NCBI RefSeq assembly: GCF_002236105.1
Contig: NZ_NIWU01000002.1
Location: 248,001 to 312,000, forward strand
Direction of reading: 5' to 3'
From: Pseudomonas umsongensis
GTDB taxonomy: Bacteria; Pseudomonadota; Gammaproteobacteria; Pseudomonadales; Pseudomonadaceae
Length of the DNA: 64,000 nt
Positions 10,001 to 19,598 of the stretch are shown piece by piece. The number at the start of each line of letters is the position of its first letter. Within the stretch, counting starts at the first letter, position 1. The notes under the pieces were generated by a model that saw only the letters and a program-made list of their open reading frames with translations, was not told the origin of the DNA and did not search any database. Position numbers and translations under genes: made by a program.

Positions 10001-10066
10001 TTCGCGAGCAGGCTCGCTCCCACAGGGGAATGTATTTCAACTGTGGGAGCGAGCCTGCTCGCGAAG
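10001..10066. repeat. REP doublet
   Basis: Two REP copies in inverted orientation, CTTCGCGAGCAGGCTCGCTC and its complement, separated by about 16 bases. It lies between the NTF2-like gene and the dehydrogenase gene, both on the minus strand. Confidence 0.92.
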
Positions 10067-10080
10067 GTATCGACCCGGTC

Positions 10081-10905
10081 TCAGAGCTGCCCGCGCAAGC
10101 CGAACCGCTTCATCAACGCCGACTCCAGCAAGCCCTTGGGCAACAACCCTGCCATCAACGGCAATGCCCGGCTGCCATTGCCCAATCGAAGCAGGCGCGG
10201 TGGCTTGCTCTGCTGCACGGCCTTGAGCAATCCGGCGGCAAACGCACTGGCCGGTGTCGGGTTGTCCTGGGAGGCCTTGGCCCGTGCCCGTATGCCTTCG
10301 CGCAACGGGAACCACGGCGATTGTTCGCTGATCAACTGCTCAGCTTCGTGGCCGGCATTCTTGGCGAAACTGGAGGCGATGGCACCGGGCTGGACTTCCA
10401 TCACCCGCACCCCAAAGGGCGCCAGTTCCATGCGCAAGGCATCGCTCAGGGCATGCACCGCGGCTTTGGACGCGCAGTAAGCACCTGCAAACGGCGTGAC
10501 CAGAATTCCCGAAACGCTGCCGATGTTCACCACGATGCCTTTGGCCCGTCGCAACACGGGAAACAACGCACGGGTCACGCCAACGATGGCGAACACGTTG
10601 GTTTCGAACTGACGTTGCATCGCCTGCACACCGCCATCGAGCAACGGCCCCATGGCGCCGTAGCCGGCGTTGTTGACCAGCACATCGAGGCCGCCATGTT
10701 GCTGGTTGATGCGTTCGCTCAACTGTTCGAGTGCCTGGCCATCGTTGACGTCCAGTTGCACGGCGATAAAACCGGCCGCGGTCAGCGCTGCGACATCTTC
10801 AGCCTTGCGAGCGCTGGCCCAGACTTCGTAGCCAGCAGCCTTGAACGCATCGGCGAGGGCGCGGCCGATGCCGCTGGAACATCCGGTAATCAACGCAACG
10901 GGCAT
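10081..10905 (-). CDS. Short-chain dehydrogenase/reductase
   Basis: Classical SDR of 274 residues. The NAD(P)-binding motif TGCSSGIGRALADAF starts at residue 7, NNAGYG is near 90, and the catalytic pair appears as YCASKAA (Y-x-x-x-K) near 153 with Ser in GSVSGI about 13 residues before. AAGGA precedes the ATG. Text such as RVMEVQPGAIASSFA is typical of broad-specificity SDRs near the retinol or 17-beta-hydroxysteroid dehydrogenase type. The substrate is unknown. Confidence 0.88.
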   Translation of the reverse strand: MPVALITGCSSGIGRALADAFKAAGYEVWASARKAEDVAALTAAGFIAVQLDVNDGQALEQLSERINQQHGGLDVLVNNAGYGAMGPLLDGGVQAMQRQFETNVFAIVGVTRALFPVLRRAKGIVVNIGSVSGILVTPFAGAYCASKAAVHALSDALRMELAPFGVRVMEVQPGAIASSFAKNAGHEAEQLISEQSPWFPLREGIRARAKASQDNPTPASAFAAGLLKAVQQSKPPRLLRLGNGSRALPLMAGLLPKGLLESALMKRFGLRGQL

Positions 10906-10938
10906 GGCGCGGTCCTTGTGCGGAAAGGTAAGGTGAGG

Positions 10939-11403
10939 TCAGTCCGAGAAACTACCCTGCAAACGCTCGGCGCGAAACTCCAAAGTTTCCGGGCGATAGC
11001 CGGGCCGCAGGGGCGGCAGCGGCAAGCAGTCTTCCCAGTTGCCACCGGCCTGCAATTCGCCAGGTCCGCGGTAGCGTGGGGCGGTGTACTGATTGTCGGC
11101 GAGATTGACCGTGTCGCCCGGTGCATAAGCGGCAACACGCCAGCGCAATTCGGTCAGCGGTACATCGTTGCCGTTGTTCAGGGTCAGTTGCAGCGGTCGG
11201 TCTGCCGGGCAGTGTTGCGGTGCGTAGCTGATGCGCAATTCCAGGCGCTCCAGTTGCTTGAGCTCGCGGTGGTCCATCCAGATGACCCAGGTAGCGACGA
11301 TGCCCAGGCCCAAGGCAGCCGCCATGGACACCGGCAAGGCCTTGGCCGGATAGCGCAGCAACAGGATCAGCCAGGTGATGACCAGCAGGACACCGATGAA
11401 CAT
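10939..11403 (-). CDS. Small two-helix membrane protein of unknown function
   Basis: A 154-residue protein I do not recognise. Two hydrophobic segments (about residues 2-17 and 24-42) are followed by a soluble domain rich in beta-type sequence (LRISYAPQHC, LTLNNGNDVPLTELRW) that reads like an immunoglobulin-like fold. The frame opens three codons earlier at a TTG, but the ATG at 11403 has GAGG ten bases upstream and the TTG has no usable site. It is encoded just upstream of the dehydrogenase on the same strand and may be cotranscribed. Confidence 0.7.
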   Translation of the reverse strand: MFIGVLLVITWLILLLRYPAKALPVSMAAALGLGIVATWVIWMDHRELKQLERLELRISYAPQHCPADRPLQLTLNNGNDVPLTELRWRVAAYAPGDTVNLADNQYTAPRYRGPGELQAGGNWEDCLPLPPLRPGYRPETLEFRAERLQGSFSD

Positions 11404-11489
11404 GATGCGCAAACCTCGGGGGGATAGAGGGTCATCCTACCTAAGCGTGGGGGAGGTTGGCGATGGGTGAGATTTGCGGTGGATGTGCT

Positions 11490-11594
11490 GGCCCCTTCGC
11501 GAGCAGGCTCGCTCCCACAGTGGACCGGAGTTGACCACAAAGTTTGTGACCGACTCAAAACCCTGTGGGAGCGAGCCTGCTCGCGAAGGGGCCA
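11490..11594. repeat. Extended REP doublet
   Basis: Inverted REP pair with arms extended to about 31 bases (GGCCCCTTCGCGAGCAGGCT on the left, complement on the right). It lies between the small membrane protein gene and the algA terminator. Confidence 0.9.
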
Positions 11595-11614
11595 GGTCTG
11601 ACAACACAAAACCC

Positions 11615-11680
11615 CGGAAAAAAAAGCCCCCGCCCAACTCACTGCGGATAGGGGACGCAGTGAACCGGGCGGGGGCTTTT
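11615..11680 (-). terminator. Terminator of the alginate operon
   Basis: On the minus strand a 14-base GC-rich stem (AAAAGCCCCCGCCC at 11622-11635 with its complement at 11667-11680) encloses an inner hairpin (TCACTGCG with CGCAGTGA) and is followed by a run of eight T. It sits just past the algA stop and should end the alginate transcript. Confidence 0.85.
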
Positions 11681-11694
11681 ATTTCAGCGCTCGC

Positions 11695-13146
11695 TTACTG
11701 CGCGATGGTCTTTACCGAAACGCCACTCTCGATCGGCGCGGTGCGACCGTAGATATCTTCAAAGCGCTGGATATCGTCTTCGCCCAGATAGCTGCCCGAT
11801 TGCACTTCGATGATCTCAAGCGGAATCTTGCCCGGGTTGCGCAAACGGTGAACCGAAGCGATCGGAATGTAGGTCGACTGGTTTTCGGTCAACAGGAACA
11901 CATTCTCATCGCAGGTCACTTCAGCCGTGCCGCTGACAACGATCCAGTGCTCGGCGCGGTGGTGGTGCATCTGCAGCGACAGGCACGCGCCCGGCTTGAC
12001 CGAGATGTGCTTGACCTGGAAGCGCCCGCCCATGTCCACCGAGTCGTAGGAGCCCCATGGACGATAGACTTCGCAGTGGTTCTGGGTTTCGCTGCGGCCC
12101 TGTTCGTTGAGGGTGTTGACCATCTGCTTGACGCCCTGGACCTTGTCCTTGTGGACAATCATCATGGCGTCCTTGGTCTCGACCACGACGATGTTTTCCA
12201 GGCCGATCACCGAGACCAGCTTGCCGTTGCCGTGGATCATGCAATTCTTGCTGTCCTGGATCACCACGTCGCCTTTGGTGACGTTGCCATTGGCATCTTT
12301 TGCGTTCACTTCCCACAACGACGACCAGCAGCCGACATCACTCCAGCCTGCAGTCAATGGCACGACGCAGGCGCGCTGGGTCTTTTCCATCACCGAATAG
12401 TCGATGGAATTGTCCGGGCAGCAGGCGAACGTGGCTTCGTCGATGCTGACGGTGTCGGCGTCTTGAGCGCTGCGCTCCAGGGTCAACAGGCAGGTGTCAT
12501 AGATATCCGGGTCGTGTTTCTTCAGCTCTTCGAGGAAGCGGCTGGCGCGGAACAGGAACATGCCGCTGTTCCAGAAGTAACCGCCGGACTGGACATATTC
12601 GGTGGCGCGTTTGACGTCCGGTTTTTCGACGAAGTGCGAAACGCGGCTGACGCCTTCGGGCAGCAGCGAATCGTTGGTCGACTTGATGTAGCCATAACCG
12701 GTTTCCGGTTTGGTGGCCGGTACGCCGAACAGCACCATTTCGCCGTTTTCGGCGGCGACGGTGGCCAACGCCAGGGCGCGTTGCAGGGCTTTCTGGTCTT
12801 CCAGCACGTGGTCGGCTGGCAGCACCAGCATCAGTTCGTCGCGGCCTTCGTTGACCAGCATCATCGCGGTGAGGGCCACGGCCGGCGCAGTGTTGCGGCC
12901 GAACGGTTCCATCAGGATGCGCTGGGTTTCCAGTTTGCGAGCGGCCAGTTGCTCGTTGACGATGAAGCGATGGTCCTTGTTGCAGACCACGATCGGTGTG
13001 TCCATACCGTCGAACACCAGGCGTTCCAGGGTTTGCTGGAACAGGGTGTGCTCGCCGGTCAGGGCCAGGAACTGTTTCGGGAATTGCTTGCGGGAAAGCG
13101 GCCAAAGACGTGAGCCACTACCACCTGACAAGATCACCGGAATCAT
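11695..13146 (-). CDS. algA: Mannose-6-phosphate isomerase / GDP-mannose pyrophosphorylase AlgA
   Basis: Cytoplasmic bifunctional enzyme of 483 residues. It converts fructose-6-phosphate to mannose-6-phosphate and mannose-1-phosphate plus GTP to GDP-mannose, the substrate of AlgD. The N-terminal pyrophosphorylase motif GGSGSRLWPLSRK begins at residue 8 and FVEKPD lies near 175. The C-terminal isomerase cupin shows QMHHHRAEHWIVVSG near 410. AAGGAG is eight bases before the ATG. It is the last gene of the operon, but a 219-base gap with a repeat pair separates it from algF, so an extra promoter is possible. Confidence 0.97.
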   Translation of the reverse strand: MIPVILSGGSGSRLWPLSRKQFPKQFLALTGEHTLFQQTLERLVFDGMDTPIVVCNKDHRFIVNEQLAARKLETQRILMEPFGRNTAPAVALTAMMLVNEGRDELMLVLPADHVLEDQKALQRALALATVAAENGEMVLFGVPATKPETGYGYIKSTNDSLLPEGVSRVSHFVEKPDVKRATEYVQSGGYFWNSGMFLFRASRFLEELKKHDPDIYDTCLLTLERSAQDADTVSIDEATFACCPDNSIDYSVMEKTQRACVVPLTAGWSDVGCWSSLWEVNAKDANGNVTKGDVVIQDSKNCMIHGNGKLVSVIGLENIVVVETKDAMMIVHKDKVQGVKQMVNTLNEQGRSETQNHCEVYRPWGSYDSVDMGGRFQVKHISVKPGACLSLQMHHHRAEHWIVVSGTAEVTCDENVFLLTENQSTYIPIASVHRLRNPGKIPLEIIEVQSGSYLGEDDIQRFEDIYGRTAPIESGVSVKTIAQ

Positions 13147-13241
13147 GTTTGTTACTCCTTGAAAATCGTTTGGTTAGAGCTACGAACGCTGTGTCGTTTC
13201 ACTCTTGTTCTTGTTCCGTGTCCAAAGGCTGACTGTCCTGG

Positions 13242-13334
13242 GTAGGAGCTGCCGAAGGCTGCGATCTTTTGATCTTTGACGTTCTTGAAAATCATTGAAG
13301 ATCAAAAGATCGCAGCCTGCGGCAGCTCCTACAG
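13242..13334. repeat. TGTAGGAGCTGC-type repeat pair
   Basis: Inverted pair of a second repeat family (GGTAGGAGCTGCCGAAGGCT with TTGATCTT at the inner end). It lies inside the alginate operon, between algF and algA. The arms are about 35 bases long and nearly complementary. Confidence 0.9.
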
Positions 13335-13365
13335 GGGACTGTGTTTCATCCTCTGGAAAAAATGA

Positions 13366-14022
13366 TTAGCGCGTCGATACCGGGCGTTTTACCCAGACCG
13401 GCGACAGGCTGCTGCCGCTGCCGGTGACGTACAGCACCGCGGCTTCACCGCGTTCCAGGGCGACTGGCTTCACGTCGCCAACTTTCGTTGCGCCATCGTA
13501 TAGCGCCAGGCTGACCTTCACCGGGTTGATTTCACGCTCGCCACGGCCCTTGGCGGCCACGTTCGGGACCACGTCGGTCTTGCCGTCGGCGGTTTTCAGG
13601 GTCAGCGCCTTGTCGCTGAGGTTCTGCACGCGTACCAGGGATTTCTGCTTGTTCCGGAACGGCGGCTCTTCGATCAGTTGCGGGGCGCCGCTGGCGTTGT
13701 TGACCAGGGTGTAATAGTGGTCGCCGGCCAGTTTCACCGGCAGCGTCTGGCTGCCGACCTTGGCGCTGTAGTCACCGCCCGGCATGAAGCTGAAGTCGCT
13801 GCTGGACAGTGGCGCGACATCGCTCAGGTTGGTGCTGCCGACGGTGGCGCTGACTTCGGCGTTACTGGCATTGTAGATGCGCACGAAGGACGAGCCTTTC
13901 GGTGCGGTCGGGCCGTACAGCGCGGCGTCGCCAGCGGCGAACGCTTGCATCGAAAGCACGCTCATACCAGCAACCAGAGCAAAAGTCTTGGCGAGACGGC
14001 GAGGAGTAGTCTTGAAAGTCAT
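13366..14022 (-). CDS. algF: Alginate O-acetylation protein AlgF
   Basis: Periplasmic protein of 218 residues needed for O-acetylation of alginate. A cleavable signal peptide (TFALVAGMSVLSMQAFAAGD) is followed by two beta-rich halves (FVRIYNASNAEVSATVG and LVRVQNLSDKALTLK). AlgF has no catalytic motif of its own; in this pathway it is thought to assist acetyl transfer from AlgI and AlgJ to AlgX. GAGAGG is seven bases before the ATG. It follows algJ by 17 bases. Confidence 0.95.
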   Translation of the reverse strand: MTFKTTPRRLAKTFALVAGMSVLSMQAFAAGDAALYGPTAPKGSSFVRIYNASNAEVSATVGSTNLSDVAPLSSSDFSFMPGGDYSAKVGSQTLPVKLAGDHYYTLVNNASGAPQLIEEPPFRNKQKSLVRVQNLSDKALTLKTADGKTDVVPNVAAKGRGEREINPVKVSLALYDGATKVGDVKPVALERGEAAVLYVTGSGSSLSPVWVKRPVSTR

Positions 14023-14039
14023 GGTATTACCTCTCTCTT

Positions 14040-15215
14040 TCAGTTTTGCGCCCGGTCGGGCGTCTCGGATTTAGTGTTTGCGGCTACGTTTTGTTGGCGG
14101 GCACCGGCTTGTTTAAGCTCTGCGACCCACTGCGGGTCGGCGTCGCCGATTTCGTTGTTCACAGGCAGATAACGTTCAGGAAATTCCCAGATCAGCACTT
14201 GTGGCGGGCTGTTCTTGAATGCGTCGCTCTTGAGGTAGCTGAGCATCGGCAGGATCGGGCCGTGGCCGTCTTCGGCGTAGCTGACCACGTCGCTGCGCAG
14301 GGCTTGTTTCAGCGCGCCGACGAAGTTCCAGTTCGGGTTGGCGCTGTAGCTGGTGCCGATCAGCGCAACCGGTACTTCGGTGTTGGCGAACAGGGCATCG
14401 TCACCAGCCGGCTGGTCTTGCGCGGCAACGGTGTTGCGCTTCTGCAAAGGCTCTTGCGCCGGCATCAGGTTTTCGAACAGCGGGTCCAGCGGCAGGAACA
14501 GGCGCAGGTCGCCTTTGTGGGTGATTTTTTCCGCAGGCTCGGTGACGAAGTCTTGCGGTTCGCCGCTCAGCGGGTACTTGTCGGCAATGGTCTTGGCCAG
14601 GCGATCGGCGGCAACCTCGGCGCCTTCCGGGGTCCAGTGGGTGTCGGTACGCAGGAACACTTGCTTGCCGTCGTTTTTGGCCGCTTGCAAGGGGCCCAGC
14701 AAATCAGGGGCAAGGATGCGGTCAGCGGCCAGGCGCTTGTGGAAGTCCTGGTAGAGGTTGGCGTGGATGCTGGCCGGTTTCGCCTCACCCAGGTGTTCCG
14801 GGTACAGGCGCACCTTGGCCGGAACCACCGCCATCACCAGTTTCACGCCTTTGTCCTTCAGGGTCTGACGCACGCCTTCGACCAGCGCGTAGTTGCCTTG
14901 CAGGTTCAGCTCTTCGTTGACGACCGGATGGAATTCTTCATCGCTGTACAGCCACTGGTCGCGACCGAGCACAACGCCAGGACGACCTTCGTTGAACAGT
15001 TTGAAATCCAGCGCGGCCCAGAGGTTGGTGCCCAGGCGCTTGATCGGGAATTCCTCGTCGTAGTGCGTCTCCACGGCCTTGGTCCAGCGGCCGTTGAGCA
15101 CTGTCGCATCGGCGTTGGTGCTGAAGCCGAGGAAGCTGCGGACCGACCACAGGCCCAGGGCCAGCAGCGTCACCAGGAACAGGGCGATGTAGAAGATGCG
15201 TAATGAGCGGGTCAT
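14040..15215 (-). CDS. algJ: Alginate O-acetyltransferase AlgJ
   Basis: SGNH-hydrolase-like protein of 391 residues, anchored by an uncleaved N-terminal signal segment (residues 6-26) and facing the periplasm. The catalytic signatures are DTHWTPEG (Asp-x-His) near residue 195 and GTSYS near 290. It works with AlgI and AlgF in the acetylation branch and resembles the N-terminal domain of AlgX. The start is 11 bases after the algI stop, with GAGG upstream. Its C-terminus extends beyond the SGNH domain with a polar tail. Confidence 0.96.
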   Translation of the reverse strand: MTRSLRIFYIALFLVTLLALGLWSVRSFLGFSTNADATVLNGRWTKAVETHYDEEFPIKRLGTNLWAALDFKLFNEGRPGVVLGRDQWLYSDEEFHPVVNEELNLQGNYALVEGVRQTLKDKGVKLVMAVVPAKVRLYPEHLGEAKPASIHANLYQDFHKRLAADRILAPDLLGPLQAAKNDGKQVFLRTDTHWTPEGAEVAADRLAKTIADKYPLSGEPQDFVTEPAEKITHKGDLRLFLPLDPLFENLMPAQEPLQKRNTVAAQDQPAGDDALFANTEVPVALIGTSYSANPNWNFVGALKQALRSDVVSYAEDGHGPILPMLSYLKSDAFKNSPPQVLIWEFPERYLPVNNEIGDADPQWVAELKQAGARQQNVAANTKSETPDRAQN

Positions 15216-15226
15216 GGTCAGATCCC

Positions 15227-16792
15227 TCAGAACTGGAAGTAAAGGAACGGCGAGAAGCTTTGCGCCGAGAGTTTGAGAATCGAGGCGATGAACAGCAGCA
15301 GCACCAGGGCACGCATTGCGTAGCGTGACCAGTCAGCAGTCCAGTAGGCCGGTTGCACCTGGGCTTCGACGCCGACGGTGTAGCCAGGCTGGTGGATGCT
15401 CGCCGGGTTATCCCCAGGCACGGCTTTGATCGTGCCGGCTGTTGCGGCGGCCGGACCGTCTGCATCGACGTTCACCGCAGGCTTGGTCTTGACCGGTGGC
15501 TGATTGCTGTAGAAATCACGCAGGCCGAAGAACGCCAGGGTTACGTAGGCCACGATCAGGGTTGCGATCTGCAAGCCGGTGAGGCTGGCCTGGTTGAGTT
15601 CCGACAGCGACCATTCGCCGAAGCTGAACATGGCGCCGTACATGCGACCGGCCACGTGCAGGTTTTCCGCACGGAAGATCACCCAGCCCATCACCACCAG
15701 CAGGAAGGTCAGTGCCCAGCGGATCGGGTTGAAGCTGCGCGGCGAAGTGTTCAGGCCGATGGCTTTCTCGATCGCCAGCCACATGCCGTGCCACGCACCC
15801 CAGACGATGTAGGTGATGTTCGCACCGTGCCAAAGGCCACCGAGCAGCATGGTCAGGAACAGGTTGCGATAGGTGGTCAGCGTGCCTTTGCGGTTACCGC
15901 CCAGGGTGATGTACAGGTAGTCACGCAGCCAGGTCGACAGGCTGATGTGCCAGCGGCGCCAGAACTCGGTGATTGACTGGCTGATGTACGGCTGCTTGAA
16001 GTTTTCCATGAAGCGGAAACCCATCATCAAGCCCAGGCCGATGGCCATGTCGCTGTAGCCGGAGAAGTCGAAGTACAACTGCGCGGTGTAGGCGAGGGCG
16101 CCGAGCCAGGCATCACCCGTGGTCGGGTTTTGCAGGGCGAAGCAATGGTCAGCCACCACCGCGAGGGTGTCGGCGATGAAGACCTTCTTGATGAAACCCT
16201 GCATGAACCGCGTGCAGCCCTCGGAGAACTTGTCGAGGGTATGGGTGCGGTTGTTGAACTGGTCGGCCAGGTCGCGAAAACGCAACACGGGACCGGCGAT
16301 CAGGTGCGGGAAGATCGCCACGAACGCTGCGAAGTCGATCAGGTTGCGAGTCGCCGGGGTATCACCACGGTAGACGTCGATGATGTAGCTGATGGACTCG
16401 AAGATGTAGAACGAGATACCGATCGGCAGCAGCACGTGGGTCAGGATGAATGGCTCAAGACCGACCGAGGTCATCATGGCGTTGATGCTGTCGACGCCGA
16501 AGTTGGCGTACTTGAAGTAGCCGAGGATACACAGGTCGACGGCAACGCCCAGCAGCAGCCAGCGCTGCGCCGGTTTGGTCCTGACGCCGGCGGCACCGAC
16601 TTTCAGGCCGATCCAGTAGTTCCACAGCGTGACCGCCGCGAACAGTGCGAGGAAGTCCACACGCCACCAGGCGTAGAACATATAGCTGGCAATCAGCAGC
16701 AGCAAATTGCGATAGCGTTGCCCGCTCAAGTAGTACAAGCCGAGAAAGATCGGCAAGAACAAAAACAGGAACACGTTGGATGAAAACACCAT
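15227..16792 (-). CDS. algI: Membrane-bound O-acyltransferase AlgI
   Basis: MBOAT-family inner-membrane protein of 521 residues that passes acetyl groups across the membrane for alginate acetylation. Many membrane helices are visible. The conserved histidine lies in LLGGLWHGANITYIVWGAWH near residue 320, and WRRWHISLSTWLRDY just before it is typical. The start MVFSSNVFLFLFLP at 16792 has AAGGAG eight bases upstream. The frame is open further upstream, but only through the repeat at 16871-16984, so that extension is an artefact. The C-terminal part contains an alanine-rich loop before the last helix. Confidence 0.96.
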   Translation of the reverse strand: MVFSSNVFLFLFLPIFLGLYYLSGQRYRNLLLLIASYMFYAWWRVDFLALFAAVTLWNYWIGLKVGAAGVRTKPAQRWLLLGVAVDLCILGYFKYANFGVDSINAMMTSVGLEPFILTHVLLPIGISFYIFESISYIIDVYRGDTPATRNLIDFAAFVAIFPHLIAGPVLRFRDLADQFNNRTHTLDKFSEGCTRFMQGFIKKVFIADTLAVVADHCFALQNPTTGDAWLGALAYTAQLYFDFSGYSDMAIGLGLMMGFRFMENFKQPYISQSITEFWRRWHISLSTWLRDYLYITLGGNRKGTLTTYRNLFLTMLLGGLWHGANITYIVWGAWHGMWLAIEKAIGLNTSPRSFNPIRWALTFLLVVMGWVIFRAENLHVAGRMYGAMFSFGEWSLSELNQASLTGLQIATLIVAYVTLAFFGLRDFYSNQPPVKTKPAVNVDADGPAAATAGTIKAVPGDNPASIHQPGYTVGVEAQVQPAYWTADWSRYAMRALVLLLFIASILKLSAQSFSPFLYFQF

Positions 16793-16870
16793 CCCGATCT
16801 CTCCTTGTCTGAAACTACATTCAAGGGCCAACGGCCCCCCCAAACCCCCCGCAAAATCCGGAGAGATACA

Positions 16871-16984
16871 TGATCGTTCCCACGCTCTGCGTGGGAATGC
16901 CTCAATGGACGCTCTGCGTCCGCTTCGGCATGTGACGCGGAGCGTCACGGGCTGCATTCCCACGCAGAGCGTGGGAACGATCAG
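16871..16984. repeat. GATCGTTCCCACGCTCTGCG-type inverted repeat
   Basis: About 114 bases with perfectly complementary ends (GATCGTTCCCACGCTCTGCG and its reverse complement) and a second inner dyad (GACGCTCTGCGTC / GACGCGGAGCGTC). When translated, this family gives the spurious FPRRAWER-type proteins known as DUF1534. It lies between algL and algI in the alginate operon, leaving about 200 bases without a gene. Confidence 0.9.
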
Positions 16985-16991
16985 CGTTGAC

Positions 16992-18116
16992 TCAACTGCC
17001 TTTGTTACCCTTCTCGTTCGCCGGGTCATAGACCTTGGTCAGGTCACCGCCGAGGCGGAAGGTCTTGAACGGTTGCATCTTGTGCTTCTTCTCCAGCACA
17101 TCCGGCGAGCAGGTGTAGAGCGTGCAGAACGGTTCGAGCCAGGCGAATTTCGAGTCGACCTTCAGGTCGGTCATGTCCTGTTCCTTGCCGTTCTTTTCTT
17201 CGAACTCGTCAGGATCTTTCACCCCGGCCAGCACGCGATCACCCAGGCGCTTGAGCGCGCTGTTGTTTTCCTGGCGCAGATCCACGCCATTGACCTGGGC
17301 GAAACTGGCGATCATCGCCAGCGGCGGCAGGGCGTAGTTGTGATAGGCCAGCGCCCGTTGCTGGCGCTTGAGTTCGTTGGGCAAGAATCCCTGGGCGTCG
17401 ACCTGATTGACGCCGACCTTGTATTCCTTGACGGCCCAGTCGAACAGGTCGCGGCGGTTGGTGGCGACGGACGTTGCCATCACCGACCAGGCTGCCCAGT
17501 ACGAGTGGTTGTTGGTTTTTTCCAGCGGCAGGTTGTCCCAGTCGCTGACCACCTGATCGGCCATCTTGCTGAACCAGGCCTCAATCAGCTGCGACTCCTG
17601 CTGATGGTTGGCCAGCGGACGGGAGTCGGAGAATTTCAGGCGGATGTACGAAGACGCCATGCTGCCCAATGCCCATTTGCGCATCGACTTGCCGGTGTGG
17701 TTGAAGTCCTTGGACATCAAGGCATCCGCCTTGGCCCATGCAGTCAACCAGTTCAACGTGCATTCCAGCTGTTCCGGACGACCATCGCGCATGAACTGCA
17801 TGACGCGCTTGCTGGTACCGCGCTCGATCTTGGTGATGTCGGCGGTGCTGTCACGAAAGGCTTTTTCCGATTGCACGTTCAGCGTTGAACGCGCTTTGTC
17901 CGAGCCTTCGTACTTGCTGCGAAATTGCAGCGAGCCGGTGTACGGCGTCGGCATCGCATCACAGCCTTCGCTCTTGTCGCCGGCTTTGACTTTCTCGATG
18001 GGCGCGAAGTAACCCTGCGGCGGACGCAATGGCGCCGCGGCTTGAGTTGCGCCGGCGAACATCGCCAGGCTCAAAAGCGTCGGCGCCAGCAGTTTTTTCA
18101 AGTTCGGATTTCGCAT
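16992..18116 (-). CDS. algL: Alginate lyase AlgL
   Basis: Periplasmic mannuronate lyase of 374 residues (polysaccharide lyase family 5). It clears alginate that strays into the periplasm. The signal peptide ends near [12 protein letters not shown]. The catalytic motif NNHSYWAAW is near residue 200, and the helix segment [13 protein letters not shown] near 255 supplies the Arg and Tyr of the active site. An ATG at 18128 overlaps the algX stop as ATGA, but the ATG at 18116 has GAGG six bases upstream and gives a compact signal peptide, so I chose it. The stop is followed almost at once by the repeat at 16871-16984. Confidence 0.94.
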   Translation of the reverse strand: MRNPNLKKLLAPTLLSLAMFAGATQAAAPLRPPQGYFAPIEKVKAGDKSEGCDAMPTPYTGSLQFRSKYEGSDKARSTLNVQSEKAFRDSTADITKIERGTSKRVMQFMRDGRPEQLECTLNWLTAWAKADALMSKDFNHTGKSMRKWALGSMASSYIRLKFSDSRPLANHQQESQLIEAWFSKMADQVVSDWDNLPLEKTNNHSYWAAWSVMATSVATNRRDLFDWAVKEYKVGVNQVDAQGFLPNELKRQQRALAYHNYALPPLAMIASFAQVNGVDLRQENNSALKRLGDRVLAGVKDPDEFEEKNGKEQDMTDLKVDSKFAWLEPFCTLYTCSPDVLEKKHKMQPFKTFRLGGDLTKVYDPANEKGNKGS

Positions 18117-18124
18117 AGCAGACC

Positions 18125-19588
18125 TCATTGCCCGGCTGAAGCGGTACGTTGCCCAGCGTCCGGGAATACGTTGCGTTTGCAGACTTTCGCTTCGACTTTC
18201 TGTGGCGCGGCGCCTGCTTTTTCAGGCCCCTGGATTTCGACGGCCAGCAGATTCTGCGAGGCCCAGTCTTCGTCCGTGCGCAACTCGAAGGCGAAACGCC
18301 CGTCGGTGTCGGAAGTTTCCGGTTTTTCGATCTTGATGTCCTCGTGGCGCCCGTTCATGTACCAGAGGGTGGCTTGCAGGGTTTTCACCGAGGTGTCGGC
18401 GAAGCGGATGTCGACCTGGTGACTGCTGTTTTGCAGATTCAGGTTTTTGCTGTTGACCATCAGTTCGTTCTTGCCAGGTTTCAGGGTGGTGCTGCCGGAC
18501 AACTGTGCAGCCTTGCCTTCGCAACCGTTGTCCAGCAGCGCCATCATCTGGCGGTAGATGGTTTCCTGGTCCAGGCGATAGAGCGGCGAGAATTCCCAGA
18601 TGAGAATTTTCGGTGGAGTCTTCTGGAACTCGTCGCTGCCCAGGTACTGCAGCATCGAACCTTCCAGGCCGCCGCCGGGGAAGGCTACGTTGAGCACATC
18701 GGCGCCGATGGCCTCTTCGAGGAAACCGGAGAAGTTGTAGTTCTTGCCGCTGTGACTGGTGCCGACCAGGGTGATCTGCGGATTGCCGGATTCACCGAAC
18801 AGATCGCCATCACCTGCCTCACCCTTGGGTTCGGTGGTGAATTGATCCATGTACTGGACCGCATAGCTGGTGCCACAGAGTTGACCGGCCATGTTATGCA
18901 ACGTTCCGTTCTTGCCCATGCGACCCGACTTGTGGGTCTCGAATTCACGCTTGGGAATGTCGGCGAAGGCCGGAATCTGCTTGACCTTCTCGGCCACGAT
19001 TTTCGCCGTGCGCTGCGCGCCATAAGGCGTCCAGTGCTGGTCGCCCCGGAAGTAGAAGTCGTGGGCGGGCAGGGTCTCGGGCAGCTGTTCGTTGGTCAGC
19101 GGCGACAAGTCCGGCACCACGTAACCCATCTGCGCGAAGCGGCCGAGCATGGTCTTGTAGTTCTTCAATGCCTTGTCGAAGTCGAAGCTGGCTTTCTCTG
19201 CCGGGTTCAACTTGTTGCGGTTCACCAAGCCACGGGTGGGTTGATAAACCACCACGAGTTCCACGCCTTTGCTCTTGAACGCATCGTGCAGTTGCTTCAT
19301 GCGCTTGTAGCCGGCGGGCGTGGTGTCGAATTCGGTGCGTAAGTCTTCCTGGGTACGAAACAACCAGTCGCCTTGAGCCTGCACCAGGGTGGTGAAGTTC
19401 TGCTGGTAGCGCGTGGTGTAGTTCTTCGGATCGTGGGCCGCGGGGCACAGGCTGCAGCACGGTTCGGCGCTGAATTTCGGTGGACTTACGTTACCGGCAG
19501 CATCGTCTGCTCGCACACCGCCGCTGGCGGCGAGAATGCCGGCGGTCAGGGCCGACAGGCTGAGTAATTTGATCAAGTGTGGGTGCAT
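18125..19588 (-). CDS. algX: Alginate O-acetyltransferase AlgX
   Basis: Periplasmic protein of 487 residues that acetylates polymannuronate and is part of the export complex. A signal peptide ([18 protein letters not shown]) leads to an SGNH-like domain with DQHWTPYG near residue 175 and [13 protein letters not shown] near 270, the catalytic Asp-His and Ser. A C-terminal carbohydrate-binding module follows from about 345 ([15 protein letters not shown]). It starts 10 bases after the algG stop with GAGGA upstream. Confidence 0.97.
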   Translation of the reverse strand: MHPHLIKLLSLSALTAGILAASGGVRADDAAGNVSPPKFSAEPCCSLCPAAHDPKNYTTRYQQNFTTLVQAQGDWLFRTQEDLRTEFDTTPAGYKRMKQLHDAFKSKGVELVVVYQPTRGLVNRNKLNPAEKASFDFDKALKNYKTMLGRFAQMGYVVPDLSPLTNEQLPETLPAHDFYFRGDQHWTPYGAQRTAKIVAEKVKQIPAFADIPKREFETHKSGRMGKNGTLHNMAGQLCGTSYAVQYMDQFTTEPKGEAGDGDLFGESGNPQITLVGTSHSGKNYNFSGFLEEAIGADVLNVAFPGGGLEGSMLQYLGSDEFQKTPPKILIWEFSPLYRLDQETIYRQMMALLDNGCEGKAAQLSGSTTLKPGKNELMVNSKNLNLQNSSHQVDIRFADTSVKTLQATLWYMNGRHEDIKIEKPETSDTDGRFAFELRTDEDWASQNLLAVEIQGPEKAGAAPQKVEAKVCKRNVFPDAGQRTASAGQ

Positions 19589-19598
19589 AAAATTATCC

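Noticed and set aside
10001..10066. Repeated short palindromes as a possible CRISPR array
   Set aside because: The copies are paired inverted REP units scattered between genes, not regularly spaced direct repeats.
11800..15203. Long plus-strand frames opposite algA, algF and algJ
   Set aside because: Shadows of the alginate genes; compositionally odd proteins rich in His, Gln, Val and Asp.
16793..17029. Upstream extension of algI by 79 codons
   Set aside because: It reads through the 16871-16984 repeat, giving FPRRAWERS-type text typical of repeat-derived false proteins.
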